A stretch of DNA of 64,000 nucleotides from Craspedostauros australis (Eukaryota; Bacillariophyta; Bacillariophyceae; Mastogloiales; Achnanthaceae). Below are positions 54,946 to 64,000 of the stretch, piece by piece. The notes below the pieces were generated by a model that was not told where the DNA came from, made no database searches, and saw only the letters and a program-made list of their open reading frames with translations. How positions within the stretch are numbered: the stretch's first letter is position 1; each line of letters opens with the position of its first letter. Where the stretch lies: assembly GCA_026770025.1 (NCBI GenBank), contig JAMXDE010000010.1:1612001-1676000 (forward strand). The letters run 5' to 3'. A program made the translations under genes and the position numbers.

Positions 54946-56619
54946 TCATGTGCGCACATCATCGGTGCTCTGCTGGCTGTCGTCAAGTGATTCTGTGGGG
55001 CTGCCTGAATTGGATGCTTCCTCGTGGTCCCGACTTGCGCAGTTGGATTTCTCCTCCTCCTTCACCACCTTGCTCATATCTGGTTCGTTTTCATCTGATG
55101 ACCTCTCAGGGCTGTTGCATTCCTTTTGCTCTGTTGCGGGCGGTGACGATGCCTGTGGCGCATGCCTTGTAGCGCTGAACGATTCAGATACCTGACATCT
55201 ACCTGATCCCGGTCTGCCGAAGGTGCACCTATGCGACGTTTCTGAGGTGTACTGGGATCTTGCGGAACCTGTCCGCGACCCTACACCGCGAGCCTTGGGC
55301 ACATCCTGGCTGGATATAGAGCACCGCAGAACGTACATCCATGGCTCGTCCGGCAGCGCCCTTCTCCATTGCTGATACCTTGGTATGATGAAGATGATGA
55401 AGTTGAAGAATCCTTGCAGCGGGTAGAAGAGGAATGCCACGAACTTCAGAGCAAAGATCCCGAATTCGCCTTCGTGCTCTTCGAGGTCAATCATGGTCAA
55501 TGCTAATTGAGTCACGCCCGGCCAAAGGATGGTGTTGAAGTATGCGCTGCGGATGAAATTGGTGACGACAGCGATGTTTGGTGTTCATTCCATTCCATTC
55601 GATTCAATTCGATGCAGTTGGAAGAGGCAAGTGTTGATGTGGATGTGACGAAGGTATCGGTGTGAGTTGAGTTGAGTCCAGCCGAGTTGTGGACAGCGCG
55701 AATTTCTGTGGGAGTAGATTCCTGCCTAATTGAAGGCTGCAGTCTGGACTGTTGCGTGCACCACGCCAGGCAGCACAATGCAATGTACGACGGCGTCTCC
55801 AGCACAAACAACAGGGCCTGACTCGTGGCAACCCAAGCAAGATTCAATCAGCGATGGAACTTACAGAGCGTACATGACGCATTGTCTCGACACCAGCCGC
55901 AGCCGTTTCTGCTGCGCGTTGTCCGGCGTCGCTGCCTCGCCACCGAATGCATGACGTCCGCTCTGAAGGGTAATGCTGCGGACCGTGCGGTAAAGGATAA
56001 AGGTGCAGATGAAGCCCAGCAGTCCGAAGAAGTAGGTCGTGTAGGATTGCATGGGTGCCACATACGTCTCCGTAATCTCTCCGCGCTCGCATTCTACGTC
56101 GTCATCTGTTGTGCAACCGAGCGGGTAGGCGATCATCACGCAAAGTCCAATCTGATCCGATGCCGATATCCCCTGCGTCGCGATTGCAGCGAGTGGAATT
56201 CCGAAACCAACCGTCGTGGCGATGATATGGAATATGATCTCCGCCCGTTTCTTGATCTTTTCCTCCGTCCACTTGAAACGGATCTGCAGAAGGAAGTTGA
56301 TGGAGAGGAGGGAGCTGTGGATCGAGAGGAAGATGAACGAACCGTAGAGGAAGAAGCCCATGGCAGAGCACGAGGCCGCGTTCCCAACAGCGTACGGAGC
56401 GGGACTTCTCTCGGAGTCCAGAAGGTACGGGTGGAATAGATTGGATATACTCATCACCAGATCTCCCAGACAGATCATGAGCAGGATGCGATGGTACACC
56501 TTCTTGAGGTCCTTCTTGATTTGCATGATGATCAGGATCGAGCAGACGATCGACAGCAGACTGCTGGTCGTCAGCGCCACCGCAAGGGCGACATACTGGC
56601 CAGTTGTGTGTTGCCCCAT
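54946..56619 (-). CDS. GPCR array copy 4
   Basis: Exons 56619-55865 and 55546-54946 with a 318 bp intron (donor GTAAGT, acceptor CGCAG) give 451 residues. The ATG at 56619 gives MGQHTTGQYVALAV, two codons shorter than the other copies. The frame remains open upstream but has no ATG. TM2 keeps ICLGDLVMSI, TM3 is followed by QIRFKW, and TM7 is FYPLQGFFNFIIFIIPRYQQ. The tail is the most diverged in the array (SRDHEEASNSGSPTESLDDS, ending STDDVRT). This copy and copy 3 form one pair, copies 1 and 2 the other, judged on exon 1. Confidence 0.88.
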
Positions 56620-56741
56620 GGCTATCCAGGTCGTCTCGTCAAGCACTCTGGGTGTTGTTGTTGTTGGTGGTGGTGGTGTTGTTGGTGGCTGCTGCAACTA
56701 CTGCTGCTTATGCACTTCTGATGTTGGTGGCAATGCAGATG

Positions 56742-56764
56742 ACTCTACTCTACTCTACTCTACT
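56742..56764. repeat. ACTCT pentanucleotide array
   Basis: Four to five tandem units between the start of GPCR copy 4 and its conserved upstream block. Confidence 0.85.
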
Positions 56765-56934
56765 TGTATTTGGAGCCGAGCGATGGGGACTCTTCGATGC
56801 TGTGACTGCCAGGTGTGTATTGGTGGGCAAGACAGCAGAGTATTGGTTAGGTGCAGCGCTCTGGCCTGCTCTGCGATGACTGTGGGCTGTGGAGTCGATG
56901 TGGGGATTTGACACTCGTCGATGAGCTCGTTGAT

Positions 56935-56972
56935 GAGCAATGATGGTCAGCAGCGACGGAACTTTCAAATTT
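56935..56972 (-). promoter_or_regulatory. Conserved upstream block, GPCR copy 4
   Basis: The coding strand reads AAAGTTCCGTCGCTGCTGAC followed by CATCATTGCTCAT, about 316 bases before the ATG. It matches the blocks of the other copies with a few changes. Confidence 0.45.
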
Positions 56973-57907
56973 TGTTGGACGAATGGCATCAAGGATGGTG
57001 AGGGAGGCAGGGGCACGGCCGATGGGTACCTCGTTGACCACGAAGGCTGCGCTATGTGTTGAGCGGGGAGAAGCTTGTTGTTGTTGTCGTTACTGTTGCT
57101 GCTGCTGCCGTCGGTGGGTGCCATCTGTTTGCGTTGCCGGATAATACGACGGTACCAAGAACATGTATGGCAAAGAGGGAGGAGGCGCAAACTTCTCGCT
57201 CCCACACCGGCGGGGCGCATGACCATTGCGACCAGAGCGAGTGAGACGCGTGTTTCTCCCGCGGTGCCAATGCGAGAGATGGAAAAGCCCAACCGGAATT
57301 AGTGAACGGCGTGACAATTGCTACCGCGGTGAACAAACAACGAACAACGACCAACAACACACCCAGGACCAAAAATATCCGTCGTTGATTGAGGACCCAA
57401 GAAGAATGCGAATTGTGCATGTGTTACTTATGTGGTCGTTTTTTTCATGTCGTTGTGCGGATTCGCCACAGCCATGACCAATCCCTTGGGACTCTTGTGC
57501 ACTCCCGAGTTGTCATGACATTTATCCAATGCAGTTACTAGTGCCCCATCGAAAGACAAGAAAGCGCGTGACTAAACTCTCCCTTTGGACTTGCTCGACT
57601 CTTTGTTGATGCGCAACAAATAATCGCTTCGCGACGTCACAGCTGACCACGTGTTCACTTGTTGAGATTGGGCGTTGTCGTTACAAATTGAATATATACT
57701 ACCGCAACTCCCGAAGGTTTCCGACGAACACATGTTATCGTCCTAGCTTTCCATCAAACATAGAAAACTACGCAAGTGGAGCGAGTAGGACGTCATCTGT
57801 GTTGACATTTTCGGGAGATGACATCAGCAGCAGTTTGGGTTCGGCAACCTCAGCGTCAACATGAGCATGGGAGGCAGTTGCCGTTTCTGCATTGGAACGG
57901 GTTGCAC

Positions 57908-57928
57908 ATGTGAAATGCGATAGGCCTC
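57908..57928. repeat. Lone terminus of the 1.1 kb element family
   Basis: It reads ATGTGAAATGCGATAGGCCT plus C, the same as the right end of the element at 48,767-49,867. No matching left end was found upstream, so this is a solo end or a remnant. Confidence 0.6.
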
Positions 57929-58266
57929 GAATGAAATGCTAACTGTTGTGTTACTGTTGCCGTCGTTGTTGTGGTAATGTGACACAGAAGCTAAAATGAT
58001 TTAATGTTTGAGATGATGCATGCCGTATCGTGGATGGCCACACCATACAGGCGATGTGCTCCCTGGGAGTACACCGGTGTGTATGATATGAGCGTGTAGA
58101 GAGTAAGTATCACCTGGGAACCAAAACTGGAGAAAAGAGTACGAGCAAAGCCATTCGGGGCGTGTCCCATTCGAAGCCGTTGTTGCTACGCACAATGTTC
58201 AGCCTACGTAACGAGAATGACGCCGCGCTGCAAACGCGATGGATGGCAAGCGACCGCGGTGTCGCC

Positions 58267-59118
58267 TTAGGCCTTCCGACTATCGCCGTTCATCTCCTTG
58301 GCGTTGTTGGCCGCTTGCATGACGAGGCTGGCAACCGCGTTGTTGAAGGCCGCATGCTGCTGCGCCGTGATCATGGCAGCTGCAGCATCTTGGATGAGTG
58401 CGGTGTGGGTCGGTGCCGGCTGCGGTGCTGCCTGCTGCCCCATGCCCTGCACAGCGGCCTGCATCGCTGCGGTTGCGGCCTGCTGGAAGCTGGCCATGGC
58501 CTTCATGGATGCACCCGGTTGCATCTGCGGCATGGCGAAGGCTTCGTTGATGGTGCCCTGCGCGCTGTTGTTGCAAGCCGCGGGCTGCGCGCCAGAGTGC
58601 TCTGGTGCCGATGCCGCCTGCTCCTTCAACTGCTGCTGCTTGGCGCGTTCCTGCTGCTGCTTCTGCAGGAGCGCGTGCTGCTCTATCAGGGCCACCTTGG
58701 CCTGCGCCTGCAGGAGGATGCGGGTGAGCTCGTCGTTCTGCTGCTTGAGGGCGCCGTTGGCCCTGGAGAAGAAGATGACGCTGCGCTGCAGCTCCTCGAC
58801 CATGCCCTTCTTGCGTCGACGCGACTCCTTCGCTGCCTTCCTGTTCTGCTCCAGCCTGATCTCGCGGGCCTTGGAGGTGCTCACGCGGCGCTTCACGGGC
58901 CTCGCGGACTTGGGATGCGGCATCAGCGGAGCTGTGTGGGACATGGAGGTCGTTGCGCATGGGACCTTTGGCAGGAGGGCGGTGGTGATGCCGCTGCGGT
59001 TCTCGAATTTCATCATCTTGTGGGAGCCCATGGCGACAGCCGCTTCCTCTTGCTTGCGCTTCAGCGACAGCACCGCGTTGGCCGATGCCTGGTCGGAGTA
59101 CGTTGCCATGGATGTCAT
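58267..59118 (-). CDS. bZIP transcription factor
   Basis: A 283-residue protein with an ATG start at 59118. The basic region at residues 85-104 reads REIRLEQNRKAAKESRRRKK and keeps the Asn-x7-Arg signature (N92, R100). A short leucine zipper follows, with hydrophobic positions at L110, L124, L131, I134/L135 and I145. A Gln-rich coil (residues 150-170) and an Ala/Gln/Met-rich C-terminal half look like a transactivation region. It should bind DNA as a dimer in the nucleus. Targets and subgroup are not clear from the sequence; N-R-K-A-A-K-E-S-R is of the Asn-Ala-Ala-x-Ser type seen across stramenopile bZIPs, with Lys at the variable place. Confidence 0.9.
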   Translation of the reverse strand: MTSMATYSDQASANAVLSLKRKQEEAAVAMGSHKMMKFENRSGITTALLPKVPCATTSMSHTAPLMPHPKSARPVKRRVSTSKAREIRLEQNRKAAKESRRRKKGMVEELQRSVIFFSRANGALKQQNDELTRILLQAQAKVALIEQHALLQKQQQERAKQQQLKEQAASAPEHSGAQPAACNNSAQGTINEAFAMPQMQPGASMKAMASFQQAATAAMQAAVQGMGQQAAPQPAPTHTALIQDAAAAMITAQQHAAFNNAVASLVMQAANNAKEMNGDSRKA

Positions 59119-59980
59119 GTTGGCAGGTCTGTATCAGTAGACTGGGAAGTTGTGTGTTTAGATGTGGGATGGCCGCGGGTTGTTGCGATGCGACAGAAGA
59201 ATGGAACTCTGTTTGTAGTTGTTTGTCCTAGGGAAATATTCTATGATTTGTGATGGAACGATGATGCCATGAATCGAGAAGGAGTGGGTGGCGATAAACT
59301 CGGCCGATTGATCAGCAGATCACTCAATCACCAGCGGTGACACAGGTGGAACGCTTTCGGAAACGAGATCGCAACGCAGAGCAATTGTGACATCGACGAT
59401 GCGGAAACGAAAACGCAACGCTGCAGGCACAAAACAGCCAAGCCTCCGCTTCGATTGGCCGCGTGACGCAACGGCTGTGCTGACATCATCATCTTTCCAT
59501 TCTTTTCTGTCTTGTTTTCGGGGTTACGTCAGCTGCTGACGTATTGCGGTTCAACATGCGATACTACTACCTTCTCCCATTCCGAATTCCGGTAGCTCAA
59601 GCTAGCGCAACCAGTGACAACAGAAGATACCAAAGGAATCTTCGCGTCGCTGAGCTGTGACGATGCTGTTTCTCCGAGCTTTCCCAAGACCACCAGAATC
59701 ACGGCGGGAATCTCCAACGGTTCGGATTCATGTTTCTCCTGTGACGTAAGCACGTCTAATCGTAATCCATGATATTCCATCGAAAGACTACGTCGACTAA
59801 ATACGAACTTGATCAGCTTCGTCCATGAGGAGCGTGCACGATTCAAAAAAGCTACATGCACGGCTGGAACAATCTATCATCTACTCATGCTCGTTCAACG
59901 CATTCAAATGTGTGTGAGACTGCCTTGTGCCTGTTGCTCCATAATAATGATGATGATATTGCTGTGCTGCAGATTGATCT
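59119..59980. other. Intergenic between bZIP and transporter genes
   Basis: About 860 bases: the promoter side of the bZIP gene and the 3' flank of the transporter gene. No gene, RNA or repeat is identified. Confidence 0.5.
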
Positions 59981-61222
59981 CTACTCCTTCTTGTTCTTGC
60001 GACCACCATCAACACTGCTGCCTCCGCTCATTGCTGACGACGACAGCCTGATCGGATTGGAGAAGAAGTAGACGCTGGCGAGAATGATGACGGCCCCGAC
60101 GGCGAACTGGGTGGACAGCGACGAGCCACCGGCCTTCTCGCCGAGCACCAGCACGGATACCAGCGTCGACACGCAGACTGAGACGCCCGTGGCGAGACCC
60201 TTCATGACGTTGTCGGCGTACTTGATGACGGCCGCCACCAGCATCCCGCCGACGGCCTGCAAGAACACGAGCAGCCATACCCATCCCGTGAAACCGTACA
60301 GGAGGCCCACGTCGGCGGTGCTCTCAACAGCCGCATGCGTGCTGCTGGCGTATTTTCTCCATGCCGTCCGCGCCATGCTCGTGCAGATCGTGAAGAATGC
60401 CAATTGGATGTTGCGCATCCACACGCTCACGGGCGGCGGCCGCGCTTGATCGTTGGCCGCCGTCTCGACGGCACGATTGCTGCCAGCCTTCACGACCTTC
60501 TCGAAGTAAACGCCCGCCATCGCGCTCGAGAAGCACGCCATGGTGACGGCGGACAATCCCTTCACCAACGATGCCGTATCGGCCGCCGTGGCGATCGACT
60601 TGGCCCGCTGCGATGACTGATCCAGCACGACGATGGCCACCCCCAGGCTCAACGCCACGATGCATACCCACTGCTGCGGGCTGTACTTGCGCTTCAGCAT
60701 GACGACGGAGACCAGTGCGGTGGTGACGAGCTTGCTCTGGTAGGTGACATGAAAGATCGGGGCGGCCAAGTTCGACAGGGCGACGTAGTACAGGGAGTTC
60801 TGGAACATGTACAGCAGCGCTGGGACCAAGCTCTTCAGGGCGTCCATGGGATGTTCCACGATGTGCACCTGGATGGAATGAAGCAGACCGCCGCCGCCAC
60901 CGCCTTGTCCATCATCACAATCAGAAGCGGAGTCTGCTGTCAATTGTTCCAAAATGGCGCTGAGGATGAGCTTGGCGACTTCCGTGATGAGGATGAGGTT
61001 GCCGACTTGGTACAGTTCCTCCTTGGGAACCGCCGTCCTCGTGTACCTGCTGACCAGAACAGTCGTCGAGTTTTGCAGCACCATTGCCGCCAGTAGCAGG
61101 AGTTTGAATGTGGGGGACGCGGCATCCGATTTCGCGTCCTCCACTGTTGCTGATGCTGATGCTATCATGGTGCTTTGGGACGCGGCGGTCGGTATCGATA
61201 CCACGGATGTGATTGGCCTCAT
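59981..61222 (-). CDS. Nucleotide-sugar transporter, SLC35A-like
   Basis: A 413-residue protein with an ATG start at 61222. It has about ten membrane segments from residue 38 onward. Family marks are LQNSTTVLVSRYTR in TM1, VPALLYMFQNSLYYVALSNL, YQSKLVTTALVSVVMLKRKY near 161-180, SGVYFEK-like AMAGVYFEKVVK, and GVSVCVSTLVSVLVLGEK near the end. These match the UDP-galactose/UDP-GlcNAc/CMP-sialic acid transporter group. It should exchange a cytosolic nucleotide sugar for nucleoside monophosphate across the Golgi or ER membrane. The sugar cannot be assigned. The C-terminus (DGGRKNKKE) is short and lysine-rich, which may aid ER/Golgi retrieval. A tetranucleotide array lies just before the start codon. 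Confidence 0.9.
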   Translation of the reverse strand: MRPITSVVSIPTAASQSTMIASASATVEDAKSDAASPTFKLLLLAAMVLQNSTTVLVSRYTRTAVPKEELYQVGNLILITEVAKLILSAILEQLTADSASDCDDGQGGGGGGLLHSIQVHIVEHPMDALKSLVPALLYMFQNSLYYVALSNLAAPIFHVTYQSKLVTTALVSVVMLKRKYSPQQWVCIVALSLGVAIVVLDQSSQRAKSIATAADTASLVKGLSAVTMACFSSAMAGVYFEKVVKAGSNRAVETAANDQARPPPVSVWMRNIQLAFFTICTSMARTAWRKYASSTHAAVESTADVGLLYGFTGWVWLLVFLQAVGGMLVAAVIKYADNVMKGLATGVSVCVSTLVSVLVLGEKAGGSSLSTQFAVGAVIILASVYFFSNPIRLSSSAMSGGSSVDGGRKNKKE

Positions 61223-61232
61223 GGTTAAGCTT

Positions 61233-61275
<43 letters not shown>

Positions 61276-61326
61276 GGTTGGTTGGTTGGTTGGTTGGTTG
61301 GTTGGTTGGTTGGTTGGTTGGTTGGT
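61233..61326. repeat. TTAG/TTGG tetranucleotide array
   Basis: About ten TTAG units pass into about thirteen TTGG units. On the transporter's coding strand this reads CCAA then CTAA repeats, ending about ten bases before the ATG, so it is probably 5' leader or promoter. Confidence 0.9.
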
Positions 61327-62550
61327 GAATGGTATCCTTTGGGGCTTTGGGTATTGTGCGTGTGTTTGTCTCACTCGACACTCGTACGAGCACTGCTTTG
61401 AAGCCTGGGTTCTCGTCCTTGGTGTTCAGAGTATTGCTGCTGTTTGCTGTGGTTGATAATACGATGCATGTAGCTTGCGACCCATACGACCCCATTCAGG
61501 ATACAAAGGTATTATCGTGCCGATTTTTAGTTTGAGGACTTCGTTCATCCTATAATGCCGTAGAGAGTATATGTGTGAAGTGATAAGCTCCTGAGCCTTG
61601 TAGTTAAAAAGTTTATATTTTTCGCATTAGTCTATGACTAAACACGTTGGGAATACGGACGTAGACGTGCAATTGGGTTTGGAAACGCCAGTCGTGCTTC
61701 AATTTGATGTCCAGTCGTGCCCATCATCGACACACTCACATTTAGCGTTGGTGAGGCGGCTGGTTTCGAAGAAGTGTTGAGGATTGCGTGGCAGCGGTAG
61801 GCATGCCAAGGATGCTGATTCATCTGGGCCATGGATCAGTTGTCAAAATTCAGAGTTGTGGGCTAGTGGGTAATCCAGATCTTGACCCCCAGCTTGACTT
61901 TCACACTGTCTTGTTCTCGGTTCTGCTGCCGTTTATGTTCCAGGACGTCGATCTTTGTCCATGTCCCAATCAGCACACACTGCCTTCCCTCCATATGCCT
62001 ACTCTTTATTGCGGCCTTGTCCTCATTTCAGATCTATTCTCTGTTTGTTCCTTTGGACCTCCTCTCTGCTCGTCGTCGCCAACAGCCATCTCTGGCTGCT
62101 GGCTGTTGTTCATCTGCTCTCCTCTTGGCTTGTTATTTTGGTGTCAATGAATCTGGAAGCACACGAATCACAACACGAAAACAACATGGAAAACAACACC
62201 ACTGCCACCAGGCTCTTTCCGCACCATGCCAACAGCTCAGCAGATGACCTCAGCATCCCCTGTCCAATGGAAGCAAAGCAGGTTGCGCAGGACTTTGTAT
62301 TAACACACTAAGCTTAGTGTGAAATAATGCTAAATTTTGCATACTAAAGAATGTCCCATGGCTCTTCCACAGTTGATGACGTACGTAGGACCAGCACAAA
62401 AATTCTCATGTAGAACCTGTAGAATCAGTACTAGAACAAAATCTTTGACAATGGTGTGCACAGGCGCACAAAACAGCTCTGGCAAAGTCAACCAGAGCGC
62501 TCGATCGATGCCGACCATGGCGCAAGGATGTCCAGGACAAGGAGGCCGAG

Positions 62551-62943
62551 GTGGCAAGCGACTCTCCAGGCAACAAGACGACAAAAAAGCAACCCACTGA
62601 AAACGAGAACCATTGGACTTGGAGTCATCAGCATGAGAGAAGTTGGGGTGACATCCTCCGCAAGAGGAATCTGATGACATGGGGCTTGGAACCTTTCCAA
62701 GCTGCATCTGGGGAAGAGGGCGCATTTGACGAGCCCATTGCCTTCGTAAAGGAGATGAGGGACGATCTGGCAGACGGGGCATCCTGCAAACAGTGGAAGC
62801 AGCTGTTCAGCGATGCATACAACAACAAACTAACTGCAGAATCCAACCTGCTGATGGTGCAAATCATGGTGCAACTGTTGGCAACATCCAACATCTTCTC
62901 CTCTTTGATGTGGAATTTGGACAGATCCTATCCACACATGTGA
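62551..62943 (+). CDS. Open segment within the second element, unrecognised
   Basis: An open segment of about 130 codons without an obvious ATG near its left end. It includes SWGDILRKRNLMTWGLEPF and KLTAESNLLMVQIMVQLLAT. It is hydrophilic, then helical. It has no motif I know and is likely part of the element's own coding capacity. Confidence 0.4.
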   Translation: MASDSPGNKTTKKQPTENENHWTWSHQHERSWGDILRKRNLMTWGLEPFQAASGEEGAFDEPIAFVKEMRDDLADGASCKQWKQLFSDAYNNKLTAESNLLMVQIMVQLLATSNIFSSLMWNLDRSYPHM

Positions 62944-63319
62944 CAGCCATGTGGATTGAAGCAAGGATGGTATTCATGGAGGTCAAGGGCATCCATCTCG
63001 ACAATACGAAGATGAAGACGTTCCACAGGCCAACTCTCCAAACCCCACATCCAAAAAGAAGTCATACAAGCCAAAAAACAAAGTAACGGCGTACCCAAGG
63101 AAGAACCCACAAGCTTGAGAACTGGTGAGCATCAATGATGTCCTCAGCAACATTCACAAGAGCTTCTTTGATGTGTGTCTGCCAATGTCAAGGGAGGGCA
63201 ATGATACTCTGTTGGTGCAAGTCATCGCAGGATTGAATGCGTTACGCGCATACATTTTCCGCACTGACTCCAAGGCGAAAGTCCTGGCATGACAGAAAAG
63301 CAAAAAGCTATGACCCTGG

Positions 63320-63967
63320 ATGGCCACGGACGTTGCGTGGACCAGCTGTGAGATGCTGAAGCAATTTGTAGAGAGTCTCTATGCAAGAACAGGATTCATG
63401 ACCTACACATTCATTTGGGTTGCCCACAAACAGGACCTCGACACTTTTGAGGATGATGGAACACTAGTAACAGCTGCGATGGCTTTCAGGAAGTCTGGCA
63501 TTCAGGAACACAACATTGTGGCAGCAGGCTGGTTGTTTGGCAGCCACAGCACCATGAATACGGAAGATTTGGCAGAAGTAATCCATGAGCATGAGGTTGT
63601 GAAGAACCAATGCATAGTTCAACTTCACATCCATAAGATTCAACTGGTGAAGAAGAGAGGACAACGATCCGAATTAGATAGCTACCGCAACTGGCCAAGG
63701 GCCACCCACATCATGTGCAGCGAGTCAAAGCCCAGATCCTGCCATGTCGCAATGAACGACATGTTCAACAACCGCGCGGACACGGTACTCATCCTCGGAA
63801 AACAGATGAGGTTCATGCTGGACGCTCTTGACCAACGGTTCTATCACCCACCCTTGGAACTCGCGAACTTGAGTTCGATGGTAGCACATCAGGCCGCATT
63901 TGAAAAGAAAATGGTGACAGAGGGCATGTACTCTATCATACAGTTGGATGTGGAAGTGCTGATATGA
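63320..63967 (+). CDS. Uncharacterised element-encoded protein, 215 codons
   Basis: It opens with an ATG (MATDVAWTSCEMLKQF) and ends in TGA. Segments such as TLVTAAMAFRKSGIQEHNIV, GKQMRFMLDAL and LSSMVAHQAAFEKKM give the general impression of the anonymous proteins found in diatom repeat elements. No nuclease, polymerase or recombinase motif could be identified. It may be one part of a longer product. Confidence 0.45.
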   Translation: MATDVAWTSCEMLKQFVESLYARTGFMTYTFIWVAHKQDLDTFEDDGTLVTAAMAFRKSGIQEHNIVAAGWLFGSHSTMNTEDLAEVIHEHEVVKNQCIVQLHIHKIQLVKKRGQRSELDSYRNWPRATHIMCSESKPRSCHVAMNDMFNNRADTVLILGKQMRFMLDALDQRFYHPPLELANLSSMVAHQAAFEKKMVTEGMYSIIQLDVEVLI

Positions 63968-64000
63968 AGACTCACTCTGTGCAAGGTCATCTTGAATCTT

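Larger units (their letters stand above)
56620..58266. other. Intergenic, upstream of GPCR copy 4
   Basis: It holds the conserved upstream block, an ACTCT array at 56,742-56,764 and a lone element end at 57,908. No gene is supported. Confidence 0.55.
61488..64000. mobile_element. Second member of the 8.4 kb element family, running off the window
   Basis: It begins GACCCCATTCAGGATAC, the same terminus as at 8371, and matches that element over its first 440 bases and again at 62,150-62,345 (GTTGCGCAGGACTTTGTATT). It then carries two longer open segments not seen in the first copy. Its right end is outside the window. The family is unknown and its state cannot be judged from a partial copy. Confidence 0.7.

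Noticed and set aside
58162-59253. 363-codon plus-strand frame over the bZIP gene
   Set aside because: It overlaps the bZIP coding strand, which has the basic region and zipper; the plus frame is Leu/His/Arg-biased noise.

Overview
The window is nuclear DNA of a eukaryote, most likely a diatom or a close stramenopile alga. Several features point there. Genes are compact and mostly uninterrupted, and the few short introns start GTAAGT/GTACGT and end CAG. Proteins are Asn-, Ser- and acidic-rich. The gene content includes ankyrin proteins with the layout common in diatoms, GPCRs, an RCC2-like propeller, a paired HMG-box protein, a bZIP factor and Asn/Tyr/Cys-rich secreted membrane proteins. The species cannot be named from the sequence alone.

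Layout. 0-8.4 kb: a TPR-like protein and an ankyrin protein, both on the minus strand, with long gene-poor flanks. 8.37-14.69 kb: one decayed 6.3 kb element bounded by inverted repeats; a second element with the same left end begins at 61,488 and runs off the window. 14.9-27 kb: five minus-strand genes, namely an Msp1/ATAD1-type AAA ATPase, a Cys-rich membrane protein, an RCC2-like protein, a three-exon Asn/Tyr-rich membrane protein and a membrane-anchored sulfotransferase-like protein. A 430 bp direct repeat flanks the sulfotransferase gene, and its far copy keeps the last codons of a lost paralogue. 29.5-34 kb: a FkbM-like type II membrane protein (plus) converges on a three-exon HMG-box gene (minus). 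34-39 kb: no secure gene. 39.1-42.2 kb: a 1023-residue Asn/Ser-rich ankyrin protein (plus).

42-57 kb is the most notable region: four intact tandem GPCR genes on the minus strand, each with two exons and the same intron cutting TM6. Two spacers carry decayed fragments of the neighbouring ankyrin gene, which shows what was duplicated. Copy 3 looks like a recombinant of copy-2-like and copy-4-like sequence. A 1.1 kb inverted-repeat element sits in one spacer, and the paralogous spacer keeps the empty site. All four genes share an upstream block. 58-61.2 kb: a bZIP factor and a nucleotide-sugar transporter.

Spliced genes were assembled by matching donors, acceptors and reading phase by eye. All family names come from motif recognition, not database search.
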